64,000 bases of DNA from Sva-07 sp963698435 (GCA_963698435.1 CAVOQV010000012.1:1-64000), one strand, 5' to 3'. Positions 25,664 through 35,093 are shown, counted from the first letter of the stretch. Numbers and translations: made by a program. Notes: generated by a model from the letters alone, not told the origin.

Positions 25664-26413
25664 TCAGCAGGTCGGGCGATCGACCCAGGAGTGCACCGGG
25701 ACCGCGTCCGCAAGGTTCGAGCCGGTCGGCAGCAGCTCTGGCGGCTCACGGTGCACGTCGCAGGCGATCGTCAGCACGAAGACACCGTCGCGTCGCCACC
25801 ACCCGGGCATCGGACCATCTGCTCCGGTCACGATCATCGAGTTCCACCCGTCCGGCCTGCGCTCGCCGCGGAGTCGCACCTCGACCGTCCTCGTGTCGAC
25901 GCGCAGCCCGACCTGCTGGACCTTGAGAGCGGCCTCCTTCGCCGACCAGATCAGGTTCGCCGCCTCGTGCCGCTGGTCGAGGTCCGCCAGCCCTCGCACG
26001 TGCTCGAATTCTGACGGGGTGAAGAAGTCGGTGACGAACTCGTCGCTGCGCGGTTCGACTACCTCGAGGTCGATTCCGAGCGTTCCGGACTCTGCACTGC
26101 CCGGTGGACCGACGAGGCACACGGCCCACCCGGCGCGGTCGCTCATCGACACATCGAGCTTCGCCGCCCGCCCGTCGAGGTGGACATAGGGTGCGCCGTT
26201 GGGCCGATGCCGCACCTCGACTCGGGTGAGCGACGACGGCGAGCGATCGATGTCCAGCACGGTGGCGATGGCCTGCTTCGCGGTCCAGCGGCGGGTGAGG
26301 TACTCGTTGCGACGCTTCGTGAAGCGGATCGACACGAGGTGCTCGCGCTCGTGCGGCGACAGCCACCCGACCGACAGCGGCACCTCGTGCTCACCGTGCG
26401 CCAGCCACCACAT
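25664..26413 (-). CDS. Sfp-type 4'-phosphopantetheinyl transferase
   Basis: A 249-aa protein; AAGGAG lies 10 nt before the ATG. The family signature is clear: LGIDLEVVEPRSDEF (GxDxE magnesium site), FFTPSEFEHVRG and NLIWSAKEAALK (WxxKEA). The N-terminal half contains VRHRPNGAPYV and VSMSDRAGWAVCLV, the usual SxSH-like region with Ser-Asp-Arg. Sfp-type enzymes load phosphopantetheine on PKS, NRPS and PUFA-synthase carriers. The gene converges on the carboxylase gene (23-bp gap) and lies between the PKS and NRPS loci, so it may serve either. It could be specialised for the unusual Thr-type ACPs of the PKS (inference). Confidence 0.92.
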   Translation of the reverse strand: MWWLAHGEHEVPLSVGWLSPHEREHLVSIRFTKRRNEYLTRRWTAKQAIATVLDIDRSPSSLTRVEVRHRPNGAPYVHLDGRAAKLDVSMSDRAGWAVCLVGPPGSAESGTLGIDLEVVEPRSDEFVTDFFTPSEFEHVRGLADLDQRHEAANLIWSAKEAALKVQQVGLRVDTRTVEVRLRGERRPDGWNSMIVTGADGPMPGWWRRDGVFVLTIACDVHREPPELLPTGSNLADAVPVHSWVDRPTC

Positions 26414-26451
26414 CCGACCGATGCTCCTTGCCCAACGACAGGCCGGCTCGA

Positions 26452-28355
26452 TCAGAGCCCGCTGATCTCGATGGCGGCTCGCACCACGAGGAACACGCCG
26501 ATCAGGAACACGGCGATCGCCGCAATCGGCACCACCCAGATTCGGGCGGTCCGAATGATCGAGTTGCCATCCATGGCACCGAACGCACGGTCGCGCAGTG
26601 CCACCATCCCCAGGCCCACGCTCACCAGTGCGATGGCCATGCCGATACCGAACGCCAGGATCAGCGCACCGCCGAAGGCGAGGCGATTGAGCTGAATGGC
26701 GCCGAGCAGGACGATGATCGCCGACGTCGAGGGGACGAGGCCCCCCGAGAGCCCGAGCATCGCCAGCGTCTTCCAGCTGACCTTGCCGCTGAGGTCCATC
26801 TCGTCGAGATCGAACCTGTGAGTGTGCGGGAAGATCCCGTGCCGGTGGAACCCTGACCCGTGGTCGTGATCGTGATCGTGATCGTGGTCGTGCGGGTGGT
26901 CGTGGTCGTGGTCGTGGTCGTGCGGATGCGGTGGTCGTGGTCGTGATCGTGCGGATGCGGGTGATCATGCGGGTGATCGTGATCGTGATCGTGATCGTGA
27001 TCGTGATCGTGGTCGTGGTCGTGGTCGTGGTCGTGATCGTGATCGTGGTCGTGCGGATGCGGGTGGTCGTGCGGGTGGTCGTGATCGTGATCGTGGTCGT
27101 GGTCGTGGTCGTGGTCGTGCGGATGCGGGTGATCGTGCGGCTCGACCAACCCGTGCTGGTGGCCGTGCAGTGTGGACGGATCAGCGATCAGCGCCGAACC
27201 CGTGGCCAACGCAACGCCGGCGCGGGCGAGGACGGGCACCTCGGTGTCGATCTCGTCGGTTCCGTGGTCGCCGTGTACGTGAACCGGTCGAGCCACCGAC
27301 CGGTTTCGCTCGCGCCACTCGCTGACCGCAGTCCAGACCAGCCACACGCCGATGGCGAGCACGATCAGCGCCGACAGCCCCTGCAACCATGGGTACACCC
27401 GCTCGGGAGCGAACGCAGCGCCGGCTGCGTAGGTGATGATCCCCAGGATCAGGACGCCGAGCGTGTGCGACAGAGCGACGGCGATCGCGAGGATGAGGGC
27501 CTGGAACTTGGTCCCCTGCGTGCCCACGAGGTACGCCCCGATCACCGTCTTGCCGTGGCCGGGAGCAAGTGAGTGCAGCGCTCCCAGGAATGCGGCGAAG
27601 CCGAGGGCGATCAGCATTGCTCCGATGCCACCGTCGGCATCGGAGATCAGATTCGAGAACGCATCGCCACCGCCGCTGTCGTCCTCTCCCGGCTCGGTGG
27701 TGGGCAGCGTTGCGTCATCGGCGTCCGGGGAAGCCACGAACTCGAAGGTCACCGACTCTGTGTCCGGGTTCTCCGAGGGATCGGGATAGTCGGTCAGCCG
27801 TTCCGTGAGGGAGTCCTCGGTGACCTCGCCGGTTACTTCCGTGCGGTCGCCCACGACGATGATCTCGCGCCACCCGGCGCGACCGCTGAAGTTCGTGTCC
27901 TCGAAGCTCAGCGTACGCGGGTCGTCGGACGGGGGAATCGGCGTGACCCAGCTGCAGACGATGCGCAGCGTCGTCAGCCCGCCGTCGCCGTCTTCCCGCA
28001 GCGTCGACGTCGTGAGGCCCGTCGGCACGATCTCGGTGCCGTCGAGCAGGAGATCGAACCCGTCCGCCAACGACGCGCAGTAGCCGTCCGGATCGGCCTC
28101 GATCCCGTCGCCGTCGGCTTGGGTCGGGGTCTCGGCGAGACTGAGGACGTAGTCGAGTTCGACCTCGTCGGGCGCTACCCGAATCGCGGCGTATCGATCG
28201 ATCGCGAATGGCCCGAATTCGTGGGCCATGCTCACCGACGGAGTGAGCAACAGGACGATGCCGGCGACGATGGCGGAGATCGCGCCCCGTCGGCCCCAGA
28301 GTCGAACTCGGCTCGAGTGCCCGCCGGAACGTGCACGTTGGGATGGTCGTGTCAT
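26452..28355 (-). CDS. NicO/RcnA-like nickel/cobalt efflux permease with long His-Asp tract, one frameshift
   Basis: About 630 aa after repair of a one-base loss near 26931, inside a GGG run of the repeat. A signal-like N-terminal helix (ISAIVAGIVLLLTPSVSMAH) precedes an extracytoplasmic domain with RYAAIRVAPDEVELDYVLSL, typical of the family. The first membrane block has the NicO motif GALHSLAPGHGKTVIGAYLVG. A cytoplasmic loop of roughly 100 residues is almost pure His-Asp, with HPHDH interruptions, and the second membrane block (SGGLVPSTSAIIVLLGAI to FLIGVFLVVRAAIEISGL) follows. The ATG overlaps the stop of the upstream gene (ATGA), so they form an operon. Export of Ni or Co is inferred from the family; the His tract should bind metal. 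Confidence 0.85.
26860..27140. repeat. low-complexity GTGGTC/GTGATC hexamer array encoding (His-Asp)n
   Basis: About 280 bp of GTCGTG/ATCGTG hexamers with four GGATGCGG interruptions; on the coding (minus) strand this is CAC/CAT-GAC codons. Such arrays change length by slippage, and the frameshift near 26931 lies within it. Confidence 0.9.
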
Positions 28356-29714
28356 GTGTGAACCGGCTCGCCTTGTGTCTCGGTGGATTCTGGAGTCGAG
28401 ACGTCGTCCGCTGTCTCGGGGCGGAGCCGACCGGCTCGCTGCTCGATCGCACGAACACCACCTGCTGCGGCAACCGCGAGCAGCACGAACCAGAAGTTGC
28501 GCGGCCACACCCGGAACGGGTTGGCGATTCGCTCGATCGGCCATGTGCTGTCCGTGGCGAGTTCGCCGAACCAGAGCGCGCCGAAGCCGAGGAACACCAG
28601 CGACAGCCCGATGACGATGCCCGGGACGTAGCGCGTGCGGCGCAGCAGGAGGAGGGGAGTGCCGATGAACAGGGCCACGAGCAGCGCGGCGACGAGCGCC
28701 CCGAACTGGAAGGCGATGAGGCCGGTGACCGGTCGTGACCTGTCCAGGTCCTGAGCGATGAACGTGGCGCCGAGACCGACTCCGAAACCGAGGCCGGCGA
28801 CCGACTGAAGGGCGGTGGCGAACGTCCTCACACCCGGGCGGAATCGAGCCGCCGACAGGTACACGGCAACGATCCCGAGTGTCGCCGCGACGATCAGCCC
28901 AGCGGTGCGCGCCGAGGGCGCCACGATGCCGAGCCCCGACGCCCAGAGCGTGATCGTCGCCGCAACCGCGAAGACACCGGCTCCCTTGGCCGTCCGACGC
29001 AGGACGCTGCGCAATGGCTGAGGTTCGGACTCGTCCCGCCGCGAGGGCACGAGGATGAAGACGCTGGCAACCGCGGCGGCGATCATGAGCAGATCGACAC
29101 CGGCCCGTACCGCATCTGAACCGATCCCGCGGATCGCCGCCATCGACGTGAGCGTCGATGCGCTCTCCAGCTCGACCAGTTGTTCGGTCTGGCCGACCGA
29201 GAAGCCGAGCAACGGACCGGAACCGTTGTCGAACGTGGCGCTCTGCCAGTCGTCCTCGATGAGGAGCAAGGAGTCGCGCTCGGGGTTGGACTCGACGATC
29301 ACGGAGAACTCGGCGACGAAGCTCCTGGGCGCCGAATCGAAGTCCTCGTCGACGACGAAGTCGAGCACCACATACGGGCCGTTCTCGGTCGGGAGCACGG
29401 ACATCTCGCCGTACTCGATCGCCCAGCGTTCACCTTCGGTGCCGAGGCTGGTGTTCTCGACGATGTAGTCCTCGATCTCCTGACGGAACGTGACGATCTC
29501 GGCTTCGAGCGCGGCTCGTCGACGTGGAGAACTCGACGCCCAGGGCCGGGCCGAGGTCGACCAGCGGGATCTCGACACGGCCCGTCATGCCGTCGTCGAA
29601 GACCGAGACGTACAGGTAGCTCTGCTTGCCGGAGTGTGCAAAGACCGTCGCCGGGGCGAGGCCGAGCACGATCAGCAGGCTGGCGAGGATGGTGGTGAGG
29701 GTGAGGCGACGCAC
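28352..29714 (-). CDS. HupE/UreJ-2-like membrane protein, one frameshift
   Basis: About 450 aa after repair of a single-base shift near 29515. The GTG at 29714 gives a good signal peptide (residues 1-26, LASLLIVLGLAPATVFAH) with GGAG 8 nt upstream. The mature N-terminus SGKQSYLYVSVFDDGMTGRV and PLVDLGPALGVEF match the HupE/UreJ-2 extracytoplasmic pattern. Several transmembrane helices follow. The first (AAIRGIGSDAVRAGVDLLMI) corresponds to the family's LG..HI..G.DH helix but lacks both His residues. Its stop overlaps the start of the NicO/RcnA-like gene by ATGA, suggesting a joint role in nickel or cobalt handling. The family assignment is moderate because the metal ligands are missing. Confidence 0.65.
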
Positions 29715-29857
29715 GTGAGAGGCTCCGAGGGGCTGCCGTGAGGTTAGGTCGTTCCCGGCGATCCAACGACTCATCTTGCGCATTGCGCGGAAGACCACCT
29801 CGCACATCTGGGATCCGTGGCCCCCGGTAGGCTGCCGCTCCGAAGTAGAGAGGGCCG

Positions 29858-30856
29858 ATGCGAGTGCCGATCCGACCGCCGAGAACACTGATTCCCATGG
29901 TGACAGCTGTCGCCCTGACCGGGCTGTTGGCGCTGTTGATTCCGATCTGGGCCGTGCATCGTTTGATCACCGGACTCAGGGTCCGGCGTCCCCGTGGCTC
30001 GCGGACTCGGATCGAACGGGTCACTGCCGCCGACGTCGACCTCGATGCCCTGATCCGGGGGGATCGACCCGTGATCATCGAGGGTCTCGTCGAACGGCTC
30101 GACCTCCCGCTCGTTCCCGATCTCGAGGGGTTGCGCGAACTCGGCGCCCGTACCTCGACGCGCTTCACCGTGAAGTCTCACGCATCTCACTCGCCGTACT
30201 TCCTGTACGTCGGCGACTACGGCGCCGAACCGGCGGGAAGCGAAGAGATGACGCTCTCCGAGTTCCTCGACTTCATGTTCGAAGGTCGCGAGCAGACGCA
30301 TCCGGATACCTGTACGTACCGGCTGTTCGGCGTGAACGATCTCGACAGCGAGGTCGGTCGGATCATCGACACGATGTCCGACGGTCTCGCTGCGCTCACC
30401 GACCGTCAGCCCGAACGGGCCGCCAGCGGCATCTGGATCGGGTCCGAGGGGGTCGTGACACCCCTCCACCACGATGCGTGGACCGGCCTGCTCTTCCAGA
30501 TGACCGGGTCGAAGCGGGTGCTGATGTTCCCGCCGACCGAGCGCCCCAACCTCTACTTCACCTCACCGTTCGCGGCGACCGATCGATGGAGCACCCTGCC
30601 GGGGCGGTCGGACGACGCCGACCCGTCCAGCTATCCGAGGTTCGCTCGGGCCAACGGGTTCGAGGGCACTCTCGACGCCGGCGACGTGTTGTTCATCCCT
30701 GCGTTCTGGTCGCACGAGATCGAGGCGCTCGAGCCGAACATCAGCATCCCGTTCCGATTCGGGACCCGACCGATCGACCAGCTCAACCCCGGATTCCTCC
30801 GGCCGGCCTACGAGATCTTCAACCGCAAGTACGTCGAGCCGGTCCGCGCTCGATAG
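29858..30856 (+). CDS. membrane-anchored JmjC/cupin-8-like Fe(II)/2-oxoglutarate-type oxygenase
   Basis: A 332-aa protein. Residues 12-37 (IPMVTAVALTGLLALLIPIW) form a single transmembrane helix. The rest is a cupin-8 (JmjC-like) domain: RPVIIEGLVERLDLP, GIWIGSEGVVTPLHHDAW with the iron ligands HxD in HHD, SKRVLMFPPTERPNLY, and DAGDVLFIPAFWSHEIEAL with the distal His. These residues are those of active FIH-type hydroxylases. The N-terminal membrane anchor is unusual for the family. It is convergent with the TylF-like gene and near NRPS genes, so hydroxylation of a peptide or lipid intermediate is possible (inference). Confidence 0.82.
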   Translation: MRVPIRPPRTLIPMVTAVALTGLLALLIPIWAVHRLITGLRVRRPRGSRTRIERVTAADVDLDALIRGDRPVIIEGLVERLDLPLVPDLEGLRELGARTSTRFTVKSHASHSPYFLYVGDYGAEPAGSEEMTLSEFLDFMFEGREQTHPDTCTYRLFGVNDLDSEVGRIIDTMSDGLAALTDRQPERAASGIWIGSEGVVTPLHHDAWTGLLFQMTGSKRVLMFPPTERPNLYFTSPFAATDRWSTLPGRSDDADPSSYPRFARANGFEGTLDAGDVLFIPAFWSHEIEALEPNISIPFRFGTRPIDQLNPGFLRPAYEIFNRKYVEPVRAR

Positions 30857-30877
30857 CCGCGCGGCTTCGTTTGCGAG

Positions 30878-31648
30878 TCAGGCGCCGGTCGAACCGTCGA
30901 TGCTGACGATCTCGACGGCCACCTCGTACATTGCCCAGCACAGGTACCGGTAGCCGACCCGGTTGGTTGCGCAGAACTCGGCGAACGCCCGGAACTCGTG
31001 CTGTTTCCAGTTCGGGTAGTTGAAGTACTCGTTGAACACGATGATCGACCCGGGCCGGATCCGGGGGGTGAGGTTGTCGAGGATCGTCTTCGCAGAGCTG
31101 TAGATGTCGGAGTCGATGTGGACGAACGCGACGTCGCCCTCGTGAGCCTCGAGAAACGGTGGCAGGGTGGCGTCGAACCACCCGACGTGCAGCTCGACGT
31201 TGTCGGCGACCTCCGGGATGCCTTCGCCCGAGAACGCGCCGGAGTCGAGCGTGTACCCGCTCCAAGGCTCGGGGAGCCCGTCGAACGAGTCGAAGCCGTG
31301 CACCACCTGGCGGGGGCGCCGCCGGGCGATGTGGTTGATCGTGCCGCCCGACCGGACGCCGAACTCGAGGAAGAGTCCATCGAGGGTGACCCGCTTCGAG
31401 GCGAACGTCAGGACGTCGAACGCGTCCTTGCAGATCATCGCGTCGCTCATGTCGGACGTGATGTAGTCGACGGTCTCGTCGAGCGCCCGCTGGAGCATGG
31501 CGTGATGCGGGTGGAATCGTTTCGAGTAGTAGTAGCTGCCGTAGTACGACCGCATCGCAGCCGATGTGACCGGGCTGACCACACGATCGAGGAGCCCGCG
31601 GAGGCGATCGGTGGTCAGGGTGTTCGCGAGGGATCGAGGTCGTGCCAC
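30878..31648 (-). CDS. TylF/MycF-family O-methyltransferase
   Basis: A 256-aa protein starting at GTG 31648, 8 nt after TAGCAT. Class I SAM-binding elements are visible: LFLEFGVRSGGTINHIA (motif I), VVHGFDSFDGLPEPW, then VAFVHIDSDIYSSAKTILD, in which HIDSD gives the metal-binding acidic residues, and GSIIVFNEYFNYPNW. This set is characteristic of the macrocin O-methyltransferase (TylF) family, usually methylating sugars of natural products. The position beside NRPS-associated genes fits a tailoring role, though no glycosyltransferase is seen in the window. Confidence 0.88.
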   Translation of the reverse strand: MARPRSLANTLTTDRLRGLLDRVVSPVTSAAMRSYYGSYYYSKRFHPHHAMLQRALDETVDYITSDMSDAMICKDAFDVLTFASKRVTLDGLFLEFGVRSGGTINHIARRRPRQVVHGFDSFDGLPEPWSGYTLDSGAFSGEGIPEVADNVELHVGWFDATLPPFLEAHEGDVAFVHIDSDIYSSAKTILDNLTPRIRPGSIIVFNEYFNYPNWKQHEFRAFAEFCATNRVGYRYLCWAMYEVAVEIVSIDGSTGA

Positions 31649-31656
31649 GGTCGCCG

Positions 31657-31662
31657 ATGCTA
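31657..31662 (-). promoter_or_regulatory. putative -10 box (TAGCAT) of the TylF-like gene
   Basis: TAGCAT on the minus strand, 8 nt before the GTG start, consistent with a leaderless or near-leaderless transcript. Assigned by pattern only. Confidence 0.45.
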
Positions 31663-31693
31663 CGGGACCGTCGATGTCGGTACTCTCGCAGGG

Positions 31694-31735
31694 ATGCCCA
31701 CCACCCCGCTTCCGGGCAACCGCAGCTCGCGATGA
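31694..31735 (+). CDS. 13-aa leader peptide (uORF) coupled to the methyltransferase
   Basis: The sequence MPTTPLPGNRSSR begins at ATG 31694, just after GCAGGG and 7 nt after TACTCT (31681-31686). It ends in TGA that overlaps the ATG of the methyltransferase gene (ATGA at 31732-31735). The methyltransferase start has no good ribosome-binding site of its own, so re-initiation from this short frame is plausible. Evidence is positional only. Confidence 0.4.
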   Translation: MPTTPLPGNRSSR

Positions 31736-32787
31736 TCGATCCGTTCGTCGACGCGATCCACCACGGTCGGCTTTGGGAAGCGGCAGCGACGATGCTCACA
31801 GATCCCGATCTGGGTGACGCCGATCGAATGCGTGCAGCCCGTGCGGTCGGTACGTGCGAGGAGATCGGGCGCTCGTGCGAAGCCGAACGAGCGCGGATCG
31901 TCGACCGTCTCCGGCATGTCGGCTGCAACGTCACGGCTGCCCCTCGAATCGGACCACGCCAGAACCACACCATCGAGTTGGCCGTTGTGGACTACACGAT
32001 GGCCCGACGGGCAGCGAGCGTCCTCGAACAGGATGGATTCGAGCCCTGGCAGCGTTGGACCCGCGGGGCGGAACGCTCGGCGCGACGGTTCGCCGACGAG
32101 CTCGTCGTGGCATCGACGGGCGACGTGACCACGGTGGTTCGTTTGCGGTGGGGGAGTCGGGCCGAGCGCTCCCGGAGTCGTCGAGTGTTCACTCCGTCCG
32201 CCGGAGACTGGAGCCTGGTCGAGCTTCCCTCGCCCCTGTGGCCTGCGTATTCGCTGGTCCGACCGGTTCGGCTGGTGCTGGAGCGCGTCGGCGTCGTCCA
32301 ACGCCACGACGACGGTCTCGGACCGTTCCTGTCGACGCCAGAGTCGCTCGTTCGGCCCTTGCTGGACTTCGCTCAGACGGGCCCCGACGATCGTCTGCTC
32401 GACATCGGGTGCGGCGACGGCCGGGTGGTGGTTGCGGCCGCCGAACACGCGCGCTGCACTGCGCTCGGCGTCGAACGGTCGGTCGAACTCGTGCAACGTG
32501 CGCGCCAGCGGGCGGTCGACCGTGGCGTTGCGGACCGCGTCGAGATCGTGCTCGGCGATGGCCGGGCGACCGATCTCCACGAGGCCACGGTCGTGTTCAT
32601 GTTCCTCTCGATCCGAGTCGTGGCGGATCTGGTTCCGGCCACCCTGCGACAGCTCCGCCCTGGCGCCCGGCTCGTCGTCCACGAACAGAGCCGCCTGCCG
32701 GCCTCGATGTCGCCCATGCCGGACGAGTCGTCAGCCGTGATCACCGACGGTGCCGTCACGGTGGCCCATCGCTGGACGAAGCGCTGA
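31732..32787 (+). CDS. SAM-dependent class I methyltransferase
   Basis: A 351-aa protein. The N-terminal 170 residues are unrecognised (possibly substrate-binding). A Rossmann methyltransferase core starts near residue 200: DRLLDIGCGDGRVVVAAAEH (motif I), ALGVERSVELVQRARQRAV (motif II), VEIVLGDGRATDLHEATVVF (motif III) and LRQLRPGARLVVHEQ. This layout resembles SAM methyltransferases of the class that includes protein-lysine and small-molecule enzymes. The substrate is unknown. The start is taken at 31732, overlapping the upstream 13-codon frame. It converges on the acyl-CoA dehydrogenase gene. Confidence 0.82.
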   Translation: MIDPFVDAIHHGRLWEAAATMLTDPDLGDADRMRAARAVGTCEEIGRSCEAERARIVDRLRHVGCNVTAAPRIGPRQNHTIELAVVDYTMARRAASVLEQDGFEPWQRWTRGAERSARRFADELVVASTGDVTTVVRLRWGSRAERSRSRRVFTPSAGDWSLVELPSPLWPAYSLVRPVRLVLERVGVVQRHDDGLGPFLSTPESLVRPLLDFAQTGPDDRLLDIGCGDGRVVVAAAEHARCTALGVERSVELVQRARQRAVDRGVADRVEIVLGDGRATDLHEATVVFMFLSIRVVADLVPATLRQLRPGARLVVHEQSRLPASMSPMPDESSAVITDGAVTVAHRWTKR

Positions 32788-32870
32788 ACTGTTGCCGAGG
32801 TGGTGCGCAATTCTCGGCGGGATACGTCCGCGAATGCGGGATCCATCCCGTGCGGAACCGCGCGCTTGTG

Positions 32871-34061
32871 TCAGCCGAGGCCGAGCAGGCGAGCGATGAT
32901 GTTGCGCTGGATGTCGGAGGTTCCCGAGTAGACCAGGCCACCGATCGCGTCGCGAAGGTCGCGTTCGACCTCGAACTTCGACACGTAGCCCTTGGCGCCG
33001 TGCACGATCGATGCAGACATCGCAGCGTCGAGGCCAGCCTCGCTCGCTGTCAGCTTGGCGAGCGCAGCCGACATCGCCAGATCCCGTCCGGTCACCGCCG
33101 CCATCGCCGCTCGATACAGCATCAGGCGCGCCGTCTCGTGGCGCTGTTTCATGTCGGCGATGCGATGCGAGACGGCCTGGAAGTTCCCGATCGGCTGCCC
33201 ACCCTGCACCCGGGTCGATGCGTACACGATGCTGGCCTCGAGCTGGCGCTGCATCGCTCCGACCTGGGTGGCGAACACGAAGCTGCGTTCGACTTGCAGG
33301 ACGGCGTTGAAGATCGCAGCTCCGGCGCCCTCTCGTCCGATCATCGCCGACGCCGGCACGACGACGTCGGTCAGGGTGATGTCGCCGAACGGTGTCGTGC
33401 GCATCCCCATCTTGTCGTCGTTCCCGACCCGCTCGACCCCGTCGAGGTCGGTCGGCACCAGGAACGTCGACAATCCCCACGCCCCGGCTCCGGGCCGCGT
33501 CGAGGCGAACACGATCACGAATGCGCACCGCGATCCGAGTGTCAGGTAGGCCTTGTGGCCGTTCAGTACGTACGACCCGTCGTCGCGCCGCACTGCGCTC
33601 GTCGCCAGGCTGTAGGCGTCAGAGCCGGAATCGGGTTCGGTCATGGCGAACGCCCCCAACACGTCACCGCCGATCAGCTGCGGGATCCATTCGCGTTGCT
33701 GTTCCTCCGAACCGAATCGCACGATCGTCTCCTGCGTGCTGAGGATCTGGCTGCCGATCGCGAACGCGAGCCCGTTGTCTCGGCATCCGTGGCCGAGTCC
33801 TTCCAACGTCAGCAGTGTCGTGGCCAGGTCGGCACCGGATCCCCCGAGCTCGCCGGGGACCATCACGCCGAGGATGCCGCGCGCTGCGCAGCGCTTCCAG
33901 TCCTCGGCGGCGAAGCTCGAGTGCAGGTCCGCCGCGACGCGGTCGTGGGTTGCCAACTCGCGAGCAGCCCACTCGGACACGTCGGACTTCACCGGGTGGT
34001 TCAGATCCGCCATTGCTCGCGCGACGGCGAGCAGTTCCGCATCGTGTGTCCGGTCGCTCAC
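32871..34061 (-). CDS. acyl-CoA dehydrogenase family protein (NRPS-associated)
   Basis: A 396-aa protein from GTG 34061, with a strong AGGAGG ribosome-binding site 7 nt upstream and a 4-nt overlap (GTGA) with the dioxygenase stop. Motifs: FAMTEPDSGSDAYSLATSA, VLNGHKAYLTLGSRC, FATQVGAMQRQLEASI, QAVSHRIADMKQRHETAR and a C-terminal YSGTSDIQRNIIARLLGLG. Length and motifs are standard for an FAD acyl-CoA dehydrogenase; the usual catalytic Glu position is not obvious in YSGTSDI, as in several specialised members. In NRPS loci such enzymes often oxidise carrier-bound aminoacyl groups. That role is inferred from the operon with the dioxygenase, divergent from the A domain gene. Confidence 0.88.
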   Translation of the reverse strand: MSDRTHDAELLAVARAMADLNHPVKSDVSEWAARELATHDRVAADLHSSFAAEDWKRCAARGILGVMVPGELGGSGADLATTLLTLEGLGHGCRDNGLAFAIGSQILSTQETIVRFGSEEQQREWIPQLIGGDVLGAFAMTEPDSGSDAYSLATSAVRRDDGSYVLNGHKAYLTLGSRCAFVIVFASTRPGAGAWGLSTFLVPTDLDGVERVGNDDKMGMRTTPFGDITLTDVVVPASAMIGREGAGAAIFNAVLQVERSFVFATQVGAMQRQLEASIVYASTRVQGGQPIGNFQAVSHRIADMKQRHETARLMLYRAAMAAVTGRDLAMSAALAKLTASEAGLDAAMSASIVHGAKGYVSKFEVERDLRDAIGGLVYSGTSDIQRNIIARLLGLG

Positions 34062-35011
34062 CTGGGTGCCTCCTGACGCAACTGGATTCGACCGAATTCG
34101 TCGATGTCCTTCCATTCGTCCTGGAAGTCGTCGTTGTTCCAGTGGCCGAGGCCGGGGTAGAACACGCGGCGCCCGCCGTGGCCCTCGAAGTCGGACCCGT
34201 TCCACCGTGGGTCTGCCGGTTCGTCGACTCGTTGGTACCGGCTGTCCGAGGACAGCCGGCATCGTCCGATCGGCGACTGGTTGTCGAGGGCGCCATGGAG
34301 CATGTGCATGCCGAAGCAGAGCACGTCGCCCGGTTGGAAGTCGGTGGTCAACCAGCGGTCCCCATACTCACGTTGGACGACGGTCGGGTCGGCGTCGAGC
34401 CAGGTGAGGCCGTCACGATCGGCGTCCGCGGCGAGGTAGCCGGCATGGAGTCGTTCGGACCGGTGGCTGTTCTCGAGGAGAATGAGCGCCCCTTCGTCGC
34501 GGTCGACGCGGCCGAGCGGGATCCAGCTGGAGAAGATCCGGCTGGTCCCACGGTTCATGTAGGGGCCATCACAGTGGAATCCGCAGCCTTCGCCCGGCCG
34601 GACGAATCGCGGCCATCTCATGTCGAAGCTGCGCACCTCACCTCCGAGCAGCGCCTCGTGGACGCCGAGGACCTCCGGCGCGTCGGTGACGGCGAGATAT
34701 CGAGTGCCGGTGCGGACACTCTCGGAGAACGCTCGAAGATTGGCCGTGCGCACCCCTGCCCCGTCTCCGGCGATCGCATCGTCGATCGGGTGACGGTCGT
34801 CGATCTCGCCGAGGATGGCGTACTTCTGGAGGATCTCGTGGCGGGCAGCGAGCACCACGTCGGGATGCAACAGGCCACGGAAGAAGAGATGGCCTCGCTC
34901 CTCCATCTGTTCTCGGAGCGCTCCGGGATCGCCGAGGAGGTGATTTGCCGGCTCGAACTCGCCGAGCCGGGCGGTCGAGGTGTCGAGGAGGTGGCCGTTG
35001 GCGGTCAGCAT
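34058..35011 (-). CDS. phytanoyl-CoA dioxygenase (PhyH) family Fe(II)/2OG oxygenase
   Basis: A 317-aa protein; an alternative start is 35059. The PhyH fold is shown by EQMEERGHLFFRGLLHPDVV, the iron site HxD in GFHCDGPYMNRG, PLGRVDRDEGALILLENSH, the distal His in DVLCFGMHMLHGALDNQ, and a 2-oxoglutarate Arg in GRCRLSSDSRYQ. All three iron ligands are present, so it should be active. It overlaps the acyl-CoA dehydrogenase gene (operon) and is divergent from the adenylation-domain gene. This context points to hydroxylation of an amino or fatty acyl building block. Confidence 0.88.
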   Translation of the reverse strand: MLTANGHLLDTSTARLGEFEPANHLLGDPGALREQMEERGHLFFRGLLHPDVVLAARHEILQKYAILGEIDDRHPIDDAIAGDGAGVRTANLRAFSESVRTGTRYLAVTDAPEVLGVHEALLGGEVRSFDMRWPRFVRPGEGCGFHCDGPYMNRGTSRIFSSWIPLGRVDRDEGALILLENSHRSERLHAGYLAADADRDGLTWLDADPTVVQREYGDRWLTTDFQPGDVLCFGMHMLHGALDNQSPIGRCRLSSDSRYQRVDEPADPRWNGSDFEGHGGRRVFYPGLGHWNNDDFQDEWKDIDEFGRIQLRQEAPR

Positions 35012-35093
35012 CGGTGAGAATCGTACGGTCGGACGGAGCGTCCGGTGGCCGGGGTTCACATACGGTGGCGACCTCGGCTACGAATGTCAACTC

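Noticed and set aside
26931..27572. Plus-strand frame rich in Val/Ile (VVVVIVRMRV) that looks like a membrane protein
   Set aside because: It is the antisense translation of the His-Asp hexamer array in the metal exporter gene.
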